A stretch of 64,000 bases of DNA, from positions 310,001 to 374,000 of the forward strand of contig NC_018017.1 of assembly GCF_000243155.2 (NCBI RefSeq). The letters run 5' to 3'. Positions 16,348 through 24,356 of this stretch are shown here, piece by piece. The notes under the pieces were generated by a model. It did no database searches. It was not told where the DNA came from and saw only the letters and a program-made list of their open reading frames with translations. A program made the position numbers and the translations under genes. The first letter of the stretch is position 1; every line of letters begins with the position of its first letter. The DNA is from Desulfitobacterium dehalogenans ATCC 51507 (GTDB lineage Bacteria; Bacillota; Desulfitobacteriia; Desulfitobacteriales; Desulfitobacteriaceae).

Positions 16348-17418
16348 TTATTTTTTAGACCGAGCGGATTCGACCCAAATACCGCGTTCGATCAATTTTC
16401 GGACATGCTGGCGGTAAATCTCGTGGGTGTCTTTGTGTTTTAAGGGAGCGCGGTTCATACATAGATTCTTTTCAAAGAGGGGCTCTTCGTAGATGAGTTT
16501 GAATTGCTCAGTACGCAAGTCTTTCATCCAGTTTCCGAAGAGGGAACGTTCGCGGTATTCCCTCAGAGATTCAATATCGATAATAGCTCCGGCATAGGAA
16601 CTTCCTGAACCATACTTATGGTTGGAGATCACTTCTCCATGGTGGTTGACGATCATGGATTGGCCGCCGAAGGTGTCGACAGACAGTTCGGCTGCTTGGG
16701 AGGGATAATAGGTGGCAACATTAGGTGCCACCACATAGCAGGTATTATCCAAAGCCCGGGCTCTATTTTGAAGTTCCCACCACCCATTGGCTACTGCCGG
16801 TTCAGGAGCACTGGACCGGTAGATGATTTCCGCACCGTTCATGGCGAGTCCTCGCGCCGGTTCAGGGTAATCCCCCTCTTGGCACACCAAGAGGCCGATT
16901 CTGCCGATTTCTGTGTCGGCTACGGAGTAAAAAGAGTCTAATTTATAACCATAAAGCTCTATCCATTTGTCCCACACATCATGGGGAACGGTGGAATGTT
17001 CCTGACAGAAAACCTGCATTTTGTAACTTTGTAGAATGACTTCTCCTTTCGGATCAATCAAAAAAGCAGAATTAAAGAAGCGGCCGGGAAACTCAGGGTG
17101 CTTTACTTTGGCCTGAGCTATGAGATAGGCGTTGTACTCCTTGGCTTTTTTGCCAAGAAGTTCAGTTTCTTCACCAGGAATATCAATGGCCATATGATCT
17201 ACAAAGTATTGGTGATCCCAATCAAATAATTCATCAGTAAATCCTTGCAGAGCACCTTCTGGAATAGTAATGAGTCTTACCGGCATTTCAATTCCGCTTA
17301 ACCATACTGCGGCATCGATGACATCTGAGATGTGGGCAATATTCCGTTTGATATCCTCCCTTTTTTCTGCACCACGCATGGTAGGTTGTATGGCTAAGGC
17401 CATATACTGCTCAATCAT
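16348..17418 (-). CDS. Nitrilase-superfamily carbon-nitrogen hydrolase (amidase)
   Basis: A 356-residue enzyme with the complete nitrilase-fold triad: E54 (I-P-E-G-A-L-Q-G-F), K133 (S-Y-K-M-Q-V-F) and C179 (L-L-V-C-Q-E-G-D-Y-P-E-P-A-R). The sequence around the cysteine (C-Q-E-G-D-Y-P-E) resembles amidase-like branches rather than true nitrilases. The ATG at 17418 follows AAGGAGG by 8 bases; an upstream GTG in frame overlaps that RBS and is not used. In a hydantoinase island it could hydrolyse an N-carbamoyl or other amide product. It is longer than typical D-carbamoylases (about 304), so this is only a suggestion. Confidence 0.82.
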   Translation of the reverse strand: MIEQYMALAIQPTMRGAEKREDIKRNIAHISDVIDAAVWLSGIEMPVRLITIPEGALQGFTDELFDWDHQYFVDHMAIDIPGEETELLGKKAKEYNAYLIAQAKVKHPEFPGRFFNSAFLIDPKGEVILQSYKMQVFCQEHSTVPHDVWDKWIELYGYKLDSFYSVADTEIGRIGLLVCQEGDYPEPARGLAMNGAEIIYRSSAPEPAVANGWWELQNRARALDNTCYVVAPNVATYYPSQAAELSVDTFGGQSMIVNHHGEVISNHKYGSGSSYAGAIIDIESLREYRERSLFGNWMKDLRTEQFKLIYEEPLFEKNLCMNRAPLKHKDTHEIYRQHVRKLIERGIWVESARSKK

Positions 17419-17627
17419 TGATATTACCTCCTTGTGCACTTCTTGGTTTTAGATTAGCACAAGGATTTATTTATGTATGTTACAATAGTAACAGTTGTCT
17501 AAATTTTCTTGAATTTACTTGATGCTAAAAAATATTCAAAAAAGAAAAAAGTACTTAAAATTTTCTTTTTTTGTCCATTAGAAGAGCATTCTAGTTCAGA
17601 TTTTTCAAGCGCCGATTCAGGCTAATT

Positions 17628-17636
17628 TGCTATAAT
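17628..17636 (+). promoter_or_regulatory. Extended -10 promoter candidate for the polysaccharide operon
   Basis: TGCTATAAT at 17628-17636 is an extended -10 element with no clear -35, about 85 bases before the first gene. The 301-base gap 17419-17719 holds nothing else I can name; I looked for and did not find a c-di-GMP riboswitch. Confidence 0.35.
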
Positions 17637-17719
17637 TTAAAGATGGGTGTTTTGCCTAAGGCTATATATTGACACACTGGATATCTCACAATCTATAGAA
17701 GATAAAGGGAAGGCTTTTT

Positions 17720-18421
17720 ATGAGTAATATACATGATGTGCGCAGGCGGGAGATCAAGTATCGTGTTGCCTTTGACAATGCATCGCGAGCAAAGCAATAC
17801 ATAGGCAAGGTTTTGCAGGGTGATCCCCACAATGGATCTGATGGGTATCTTGTGCGGTCACTCTATTTTGACACGCTTTGGAATCGTGATCTTGAAGAAA
17901 AAAAAGATGGCCTTGAAAGCCGCAGAAAAATACGACTGCGCGTTTATTCGCCTGAAGCTACCACGGCGAAGTTAGAACTGAAAGAGAAGCAGGGTCTTTG
18001 GCAACACAAGCGATCTATCACAATTCCGCGGGATATGGCTCTTCATTTGACGACAGGGGACTATACATCCTTGGCTAGGATGCAACTCCCTCTTGCCCAA
18101 CAGCTGTACCGTTTTATGAGTGAGCAAATGTATCGGCCCAAATGCATCGTACAATACCGACGGTATGCCTTTATTGTTCCGGCCAACGATATCCGTATTA
18201 CCTTCGACAGCAAACTTATGGCAACGGAAGGATATTTGGATTTGTATAGAGACGATGCCTTCCTGTATCCTGTGGGCTGGCCTGATGATGTAACGCTGGA
18301 GGTTAAATATAACCATTTCCTGTTTAGTTATATTAAGGACTTGCTGGATGACATTGACAAAGTACCCGTATCCTACAGCAAGTATGTCATGTCGCGTTTT
18401 ATGACCCACAGTTTAGAGTAA
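17720..18421 (+). CDS. VTC-domain protein (polyphosphate-polymerase-like), first gene of the exopolysaccharide operon
   Basis: A 233-residue cytosolic domain of the CYTH/VTC superfamily. Visible are R-R-x-I-K-Y-R near the N terminus, Y-L-V-R-S-L-Y-F-D at about 43-51, R-R-K-I-R-L-R-V-Y, K-L-E-L-K-E-K and E-V-K-Y-N near 193. These alternating basic and acidic strands line the VTC tunnel that binds phosphate chains. In bacteria this domain is commonly found beside DUF4956 and CotH genes, exactly as here, in surface-polymer loci; the biochemical role there is not established. AAGGGAAGG precedes the ATG. Confidence 0.82.
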   Translation: MSNIHDVRRREIKYRVAFDNASRAKQYIGKVLQGDPHNGSDGYLVRSLYFDTLWNRDLEEKKDGLESRRKIRLRVYSPEATTAKLELKEKQGLWQHKRSITIPRDMALHLTTGDYTSLARMQLPLAQQLYRFMSEQMYRPKCIVQYRRYAFIVPANDIRITFDSKLMATEGYLDLYRDDAFLYPVGWPDDVTLEVKYNHFLFSYIKDLLDDIDKVPVSYSKYVMSRFMTHSLE

Positions 18422-18471
18422 AACCCGATTGTGTTGCACTATCTTATCTATAGAGGAGGAGCTACATAACG

Positions 18472-19152
18472 ATGAAAGATCAATTGCTGGCTGGGCTGGA
18501 GGCGAGTACCGGTGCCCTTACATTACAAGATATTCTTTTGAATTTTTTGATTGCCGGAATCTTGGGCGTAGTGATTTTTATCTCATACCGCATATCCCAT
18601 TCGGGTGCCGTCTACAGCGCTAAGTTCAATGTGTCGCTGATTATGCTCACCCTCGTCACCACGCTGGTGATGAATGTAATCGGCAATAATATTGCTCTTT
18701 CACTGGGTATGGTAGGGGCCCTGTCCATTGTCCGTTTCCGCACGGCCATTAAGGATCCGCGAGACACTGCTTATATCTTTTGGGGTATCGCTGTGGGTGT
18801 TTGTTGTGGCGTTCAGGAGTATCTTTTGTCTGCCATCGGCTCGGGCATCATCTTCTTGTTCATGCTGATGTTCGGGGCGGTAAAGAGCAACGACCGTTAT
18901 CTGCTTGTGCTGCGGGGAGAAAGTGTTGCCGAACAGGCCCTGGAAAAGGCCATTGATCAGATTTTCGGCGGCAAAGCTCAATTTAAAGTGAAGAACACCT
19001 CGAATAGCTTCATTGAACATATCTATGAGTTATCACAAAAACAGGTGCAGCAGGCGGAGAAACAGATCGGTTCCCTTACCTCCTATCTGAATAAAATAGA
19101 AGGTATGACGGCAGTAAATTTAATCAGCCAAAATGACGAAATCAACCGATAG
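18472..19152 (+). CDS. DUF4956 membrane protein
   Basis: A 226-residue protein with four predicted membrane helices between about residues 20 and 145, then a cytosolic alpha/beta domain (about 145-226). The segment S-L-G-M-V-G-A-L-S-I-V-R-F-R-T-A-I-K-D-P at about 77-96 is the DUF4956 hallmark. It follows the VTC gene and precedes CotH with a 5-base gap, so the three are surely cotranscribed. The function of the family is unknown; position suggests a membrane platform for polymer modification or export. Confidence 0.82.
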   Translation: MKDQLLAGLEASTGALTLQDILLNFLIAGILGVVIFISYRISHSGAVYSAKFNVSLIMLTLVTTLVMNVIGNNIALSLGMVGALSIVRFRTAIKDPRDTAYIFWGIAVGVCCGVQEYLLSAIGSGIIFLFMLMFGAVKSNDRYLLVLRGESVAEQALEKAIDQIFGGKAQFKVKNTSNSFIEHIYELSQKQVQQAEKQIGSLTSYLNKIEGMTAVNLISQNDEINR

Positions 19153-19157
19153 GGGAC

Positions 19158-20771
19158 ATGTCCATGAGAAACGAGCGGAAGATAGCTGTCATTTCAATAG
19201 CGGCATTGCTTTTGGCAGTACTCGGTTTAAGTCTTCTGACCGCAGTACCGCACCGGACAGAGCATCCTAACTCTTACAATGCTCCGCTGCCAGCGGCGCC
19301 CAAAACCGAAAACGTCATGCAGGGAATATCCCAAGAGGATTGGAGCGTGGACGACACCTTTTCCACCCATCTACCTCTTATTGTCATCGATACCGGGAAC
19401 GAGCGTCCGCCCATCAGCACCCAGCAGGGTGAAGATGGCGTTTTCCAACTCATTCCCGGGGTAGAACCCTACCGCTACGGGAGTATCCACGTGATTGACA
19501 CCGGCGGCCTCAACAACCTGAAGAGCGAGCCGGATCATGTAAGTCCCATCGCCATTAAGCGCAGGGGCAACAGCTCGATGCTGTACCAAAAAGCCCAGTA
19601 TTTAATCAAGCTGCAGACAGAATCCGGACAAGACAATTTTTTGGATTTGCTGGATCTTGGAGCGGAATGCGAATGGGTGCTCAACGGCTCCATGGCTGAC
19701 AAAAGCATGATGCGAAATTACCTTTCCTACCGCCTTGCTTCACAATTCATGCCCTTTACACCGGATTCACGGTACTGCGAGGTGGTGTACCACGAGAATG
19801 GCCGGTATTATTACGAGGGTGTGTATCTGCTGATTGAAAGCATCAAGCAGGGTGAGGAGCGCGTTGCTATTTCAGAGTCAAAATCCTCCGATCCCTATCC
19901 GTCCTACATTGTCCGGCGCGATCGGTTTGCAGAGGATGACACTATCCTGGACACCTGGGCCACGCAAAAGGGATTGAGATTTACTCCTGATGAATTGAAC
20001 GAACATTATCTGGGGCTGATCTATCCCACCATGAAAAACGCTACAAAGGAAACTATCGATTTTGTCACAGGAGACATCAGCCGGATTGAAAAGGTTCTGT
20101 ATTCTGACGACGAGCATGTTTTCTCTACCTACCCCCGCTATATCGATGTGGATTCTTTCATCGACTACTTTATTTTTAATGAATTTTTCGGCAGCTACGA
20201 CGCGGGTATCAACTCCACCTATATGTACAAGGAGGTGGGCGGCAAGCTGTATATGGGTCCGGTATGGGATCTGGATAACGCAATGGACAATTACAAATCC
20301 GAACCTTTGAATGTGAATGTAACAGCCTTTCAGATCAAGCCATGGTTCGACCGGCTGATACGTGATTCGGATTTTTTAGCAAAGCTGGAAAAACGATATA
20401 CCCAGCTTAGGCGGGGGCCCCTTTCCGATGAGAACTATCTCGGCACCATCGATGCCATTGTAGCTCATTTGGGCCCAGCCACCGACAGAGAGTGGACCCG
20501 GTGGGCTCATGTGTACACAACTTTCAACAGATACAGCATGCAAAATTACGGGGAAAACCATGAACTGGTAAGAAATACGGATGAATTCCGCCAGGAGGTA
20601 TACAGGCTGAAAACCAGCATTACACAGCACGCCGCAGCCATAGGCCCTTACCTCCGGATATTGCGAAAATCCACTATCGTAAACACCGGGCTTTCCATAT
20701 ATTCTCCCTTACTTTTGTTGGTGACCGTGCTGGTATTCCTCATCCCCGCTTTCTACGCATCTCGTAAATAG
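19158..20771 (+). CDS. CotH kinase-like protein, membrane-anchored
   Basis: A 537-residue protein with an N-terminal membrane helix (about 10-28), an extracellular CotH kinase-like domain (about 125-400) and a C-terminal membrane helix (about 513-533). CotH motifs are I-K-R-R-G-N-S-S at about 132-139, the G-V-Y-L-L-I-E-S strand and G-P-V-W-D371-L-D373, which holds the metal-binding aspartates of the atypical kinase fold. CotH of spore coats phosphorylates proteins. Here it is embedded in a polysaccharide operon, so its target may be a surface protein or polymer. Two flanking helices place the domain outside the membrane. Confidence 0.82.
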   Translation: MSMRNERKIAVISIAALLLAVLGLSLLTAVPHRTEHPNSYNAPLPAAPKTENVMQGISQEDWSVDDTFSTHLPLIVIDTGNERPPISTQQGEDGVFQLIPGVEPYRYGSIHVIDTGGLNNLKSEPDHVSPIAIKRRGNSSMLYQKAQYLIKLQTESGQDNFLDLLDLGAECEWVLNGSMADKSMMRNYLSYRLASQFMPFTPDSRYCEVVYHENGRYYYEGVYLLIESIKQGEERVAISESKSSDPYPSYIVRRDRFAEDDTILDTWATQKGLRFTPDELNEHYLGLIYPTMKNATKETIDFVTGDISRIEKVLYSDDEHVFSTYPRYIDVDSFIDYFIFNEFFGSYDAGINSTYMYKEVGGKLYMGPVWDLDNAMDNYKSEPLNVNVTAFQIKPWFDRLIRDSDFLAKLEKRYTQLRRGPLSDENYLGTIDAIVAHLGPATDREWTRWAHVYTTFNRYSMQNYGENHELVRNTDEFRQEVYRLKTSITQHAAAIGPYLRILRKSTIVNTGLSIYSPLLLLVTVLVFLIPAFYASRK

Positions 20772-20782
20772 GAGGCTTAGTT

Positions 20783-22216
20783 ATGCCAATTCCCAGCTTG
20801 GCATTTATGCTTGTTTTTTTACCCACCTGCTTGATTTTGTACTTCCTTTTCTTCTTTTACCGGCCCGCGCAAAATGTCATACTGCTGCTGGCCAGCCTGG
20901 TGTTTTATGCCTTTGGCCAGACTGTCTATGTGTTGGCGCTTTTGCTCTCTATGGCATGGAATTATGCCATGGGCTTGGCCATCGCGACCCGGCAAAAGAA
21001 AGGGCACAGCAGCAAGGCCTTGACCGGAATAGCCGTCGGGATGAATGTGCTACTTTTACTGGCATTTCAATGGATAAACCAAATGCTGGCCTTTCTCCCC
21101 TCCTGGTTTGGTTGTGTGGCACCCTCTTTTCAGGTCTTGATGCCCTTGGGGCTTGCCTGGTACACCTTGCAGGCGGTGGGTTACTGCCTGGATGTCTACC
21201 GCGGCGAGGTAACTGCCGAGAAAAACCCCCTTTATGTGGGGCTGCACCTGGCCTTTTTTCCTAAGATCACCTTGGGTCCCTTGGTGGATTATGGGATGAT
21301 GCGTCGGCAGTTCACTGAACGCCAACATACCATTGACAAGTTTAGCCGGGGTTTGTGCAGATTTGTGGTAGGTCTTGCGAAAAAGCTTTTGCTGGCGGAT
21401 CAGCTTTCCTATCTGGTGAACTACATCTTCACCCAAGCGGCCATGGACAATACCGTAGTACAACTGCCGGTAAGCCTGGCCTGGCTGGGGCTGTTCGCTT
21501 TTGGCCTGCAATTGTATTATGAACTTTCCGCCTTTGCCGACATGGCCATTGGCCTGGGGGAGATGTTCGGGTTTGATTTGCCGGAGAATTTTTGCTATCC
21601 CTTCGTAGCCACGAATATGACGGATTTCTGGCGCCGTTGGAACATCACACCCCTGGCCTGGTTCCGGAAATATGTATTTGGGTTCCTTCCCAGGACGGAA
21701 AATCAAGACCTTGTGATACGGAATCTGCTTATTACATGGATAGTGTTTGCCTTGTTTGTCGGAGGTTTTGAGTGGACATTTGTATTCTGGGGTGTATGGA
21801 ATTTTCTTCTCTTGCTGGCGGAACACTTTTTTGGTTATGCTGAGCGCATTTCGGGACGCTTTTTAAAGCATGTATACACGCTGCTTGCGGTTTTGCTCGG
21901 ATTTGTATTGTTGCGAAGCCCTTCTCTGTATACTGCGGGACAATATTTCGCCTCCATGTTAGGGCTGAACAACAACGGTTTTTGGAGCACCCTGCTCCCC
22001 GTGTTTTTAAGGGAGAACTGGATGCCTCTCGGACTTGGTGTAGTGTTTGCAATACCCTTGGCGCCCAAGTGGAATGCCTTGGCACAACGGCCTGGTAAAG
22101 GAAAATCTCTTTGGAGGTTGTCGGCTATCCTCTACCCGGTCTTCATTGCCGGGCTGCTGATAGTGTGCATGGTCTTTATTGTTCAAAACAAGGCAGTGAT
22201 CACGCCTGTATATTAG
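20783..22216 (+). CDS. MBOAT O-acyltransferase (AlgI/WssH/CcsH-like)
   Basis: A 477-residue polytopic membrane protein that moves acetyl groups across the membrane for O-acetylation of an exopolysaccharide. Signatures are P-x-x-x-x-G-P-L-V-D-Y near 160-170, D-F-W-R-R-W-N-I-T at about 289-297 and the catalytic histidine H348 in L-A-E-H-F-F. Around ten or more hydrophobic helices are visible. The next gene encodes an AlgJ/WssI-like partner and the operon holds a cellulose-synthase-like enzyme and an endoglucanase, so acetylated cellulose is the most likely product. Eleven bases separate it from CotH. Confidence 0.88.
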   Translation: MPIPSLAFMLVFLPTCLILYFLFFFYRPAQNVILLLASLVFYAFGQTVYVLALLLSMAWNYAMGLAIATRQKKGHSSKALTGIAVGMNVLLLLAFQWINQMLAFLPSWFGCVAPSFQVLMPLGLAWYTLQAVGYCLDVYRGEVTAEKNPLYVGLHLAFFPKITLGPLVDYGMMRRQFTERQHTIDKFSRGLCRFVVGLAKKLLLADQLSYLVNYIFTQAAMDNTVVQLPVSLAWLGLFAFGLQLYYELSAFADMAIGLGEMFGFDLPENFCYPFVATNMTDFWRRWNITPLAWFRKYVFGFLPRTENQDLVIRNLLITWIVFALFVGGFEWTFVFWGVWNFLLLLAEHFFGYAERISGRFLKHVYTLLAVLLGFVLLRSPSLYTAGQYFASMLGLNNNGFWSTLLPVFLRENWMPLGLGVVFAIPLAPKWNALAQRPGKGKSLWRLSAILYPVFIAGLLIVCMVFIVQNKAVITPVY

Positions 22217-22262
22217 ACACATCACAGAAGGTGAAGCCAGGTAAGGAAGGGAGGCGGATCAC

Positions 22263-23483
22263 ATGGATAATTCCCCAAAGGTGCATTGGCATAAAATCGC
22301 AGCAGCCGTACTCATGTTAACTGTACTAATTGGAGCAAGCGGGTTTTCCCTTTGGTTTACATATGACAGTGTGCTTGGCACATTGGCGGCTTATGACCCA
22401 CTGAAAAGCTGGCGCACCCCCTCTTCCCTTAGAGAAGAAATGGAGAGCGCCATCCGCTACCAGCTCCCATACCGTCTGGAGATACGCGATATATACTCAA
22501 TCGGCCTGGTGGCGCAGGGCAAACGGGAGACCGGCACTTTTTTCATTGTGAAAGACAACGATGGCTATCTGCTGAGAACCAACCTCTATCAGGAGATAGA
22601 TCCCAATATTGAGGAATATGCCCGGCGATTGGGTAAACTGCGGCAAGCAGCTGCGCTCAAGGGGACACAGGTGTTGTTTGTGGGAACTACCGGCAAGTTT
22701 GTGCCCGGCACCACGAAAATGCCGGAGGGCTATCTGCCGGATCACTCCAGTCTGCGTAATCTGGATGAGCTTTTTTTGGATTTATTGGCCTACCACGTGA
22801 GCAATCTGGACTTGCGCGAAAGCTTCAAAACAGCACCCCTTGACTACACGGACTACTATTACCGCACCGACAGCCGATGGACAGCGCGTGCCGCCCAGTT
22901 TGCAGCGGGCAGCGTTGCCGATGCGGCAAAGGATAAGTTGGGTGTTGAGCTGGATTCAGATGGATTCTACAGCGATTTAGCCAATTATGAAGCCTACATC
23001 TATCCCCAGATACTGTTGGGCGATTACGGACACAGCGCAGGCATGCCTTTTTCTGGTTTGGACGACTTTGTAGCAGTAGTTCCGGCCTTTGAAACCGACC
23101 TGACATTGGGGATTTCTTCCCAAAATATCCTTCGCCGCGGCCCGTTTTCCCAATCCGTGCTGAATATGGATTACCTGAATGTAGGAGACCCGCGCTATGA
23201 CAACCCTTCTAAAACATATTTCGGGGGAGGCGTCACACGGGTGCACATCGTGAATCACCGCAATCCGGACGGAGAAAAGGTTCTGCTGCTGTGCGACAGC
23301 ACTTTCCTGACGACCGCCGCTTATCTGGCTTTGATGTGCGGTGAAGTGGATGCGCGGGTGGTGGCTTCAAATGACGTGGCCAGCATGGAAAAGCTTGTGG
23401 CAAGTGGCGAGTATTCGTTAGTGGTAGTAGCCTGTGAGGCTCAGAGCATTGGGGCAGATATGTTCCCTTTCTTTAAACGATGA
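22263..23483 (+). CDS. DHHW/AlgJ-like polysaccharide O-acetylation protein
   Basis: A 406-residue protein with one N-terminal membrane anchor (about 14-35) and an extracytoplasmic SGNH-like domain of the DHHW/AlgX-AlgJ type. Visible are Y-R-T-D-S-R-W-T at about 199-206, where the family has D-H-H-W/T-D-x-H-W, and L-L-C-D-S-T-F near 343, the serine-bearing block of the SGNH fold. The classical D-x-H-W is replaced by D-S-R-W, so the catalytic His may be lost or displaced. It directly follows the MBOAT partner. Its role is transfer of acetyl from the MBOAT channel to the glycan; the altered motif leaves activity open. Confidence 0.72.
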   Translation: MDNSPKVHWHKIAAAVLMLTVLIGASGFSLWFTYDSVLGTLAAYDPLKSWRTPSSLREEMESAIRYQLPYRLEIRDIYSIGLVAQGKRETGTFFIVKDNDGYLLRTNLYQEIDPNIEEYARRLGKLRQAAALKGTQVLFVGTTGKFVPGTTKMPEGYLPDHSSLRNLDELFLDLLAYHVSNLDLRESFKTAPLDYTDYYYRTDSRWTARAAQFAAGSVADAAKDKLGVELDSDGFYSDLANYEAYIYPQILLGDYGHSAGMPFSGLDDFVAVVPAFETDLTLGISSQNILRRGPFSQSVLNMDYLNVGDPRYDNPSKTYFGGGVTRVHIVNHRNPDGEKVLLLCDSTFLTTAAYLALMCGEVDARVVASNDVASMEKLVASGEYSLVVVACEAQSIGADMFPFFKR

Positions 23484-23512
23484 TTTGCTTTATGGGGGGA
23501 GAGGAGATGGTT

Positions 23513-24355
23513 ATGGCTAAAAAAATAGGTTTCGCCTTGAGACTTTCCCTCTTTTTGGCCATACTTGCGGCCGCCTTCTTTTTTGTGTGGCGGGTAAATG
23601 TCGGTCCTACGACGGAAGGTTCTGTGGAAGTGTTCTTCATCGAGACCAAAAGCGACGCTAACGCCATCCTGCTCAAACAGGGTGAGGCCGTCATTCTGGT
23701 TGATACTGGGGAAGAAGTGGACGCCCCAGCTATCACGGCTTTTTTGCAGGAACAGCAGGTAAGCGTGATTGATTATCTTGTGTTGACTCATCCCGACCAG
23801 GATCATATTGGGGGTGCTCCCGCCCTTCTTGAGCAGTTTGAAGTACGCTGTGTGATACAGCCGTATTATGCCAAGGAAAATGTCCTGGCCGACGCCTTGA
23901 GGCAAACCATTGATTCCCTGGGGGTAGCGCAGATTTACCCCACCCGCCCCAGAAGCTTTACCTGCGGCCAAATGCAGATGACTGTGTATCCGCCGCTGGA
24001 GAAGCACTACCGGAAGGATAATAATTATTCTCTGGCCCTTTGGATAAAGCATGGGAAGGTGGATATGGCCTTTGCGGGGGATGCGGAGGAAAAGCGGCTG
24101 AACGAATTGATGCAGATCCATTGGCCGGCCGTGCAGCTGTATCAGGTGGCGCACCATGGACGTGCCAGCCGGTCCTCAGGCTTATTGATTGAACAGCTGC
24201 GGCCGCAGTACGCCGTAATCACTGCTTCTGACGGCGACCAAGCCGTCCAAGATGCCCTAAAACAAGTAGGCGCACGGATTTTTTACACAGGAGACGGAAC
24301 ACAACAGTTTGTTAGTGACGGAAAAACCATGGTGTATGTTGAAAGGAGGCCTTAA
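23513..24355 (+). CDS. ComEC-like standalone metallo-beta-lactamase-fold hydrolase, membrane-anchored
   Basis: A 280-residue protein with an N-terminal membrane anchor (about 5-24) and an extracytoplasmic metallo-hydrolase domain. The motif T-H-P-D-Q-D-H-I-G-G is the H-x-D-x-D-H-x-G-G form typical of the ComEC/Rec2 C-terminal domain, and later ligands occur in F-A-G-D-A-E-E and V-A-H-H-G. In ComEC the domain is thought to be a nuclease or phosphodiesterase. A polysaccharide operon is an unusual home; it could cleave a phosphodiester in the polymer or its lipid carrier. The start at 23513 follows AGGAG by 6 bases; an earlier in-frame ATG lacks an RBS. Confidence 0.75.
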   Translation: MAKKIGFALRLSLFLAILAAAFFFVWRVNVGPTTEGSVEVFFIETKSDANAILLKQGEAVILVDTGEEVDAPAITAFLQEQQVSVIDYLVLTHPDQDHIGGAPALLEQFEVRCVIQPYYAKENVLADALRQTIDSLGVAQIYPTRPRSFTCGQMQMTVYPPLEKHYRKDNNYSLALWIKHGKVDMAFAGDAEEKRLNELMQIHWPAVQLYQVAHHGRASRSSGLLIEQLRPQYAVITASDGDQAVQDALKQVGARIFYTGDGTQQFVSDGKTMVYVERRP

Positions 24356-24356
24356 G

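Noticed and set aside
16671-16684. TGTCGACA-like site inside the nitrilase-fold gene
   Set aside because: It lies in coding sequence far from a start; taken as chance rather than a fifth operator.
17419-17719. c-di-GMP riboswitch ahead of the polysaccharide operon
   Set aside because: Looked for because of the PilZ synthase, but the conserved GEMM core is absent.
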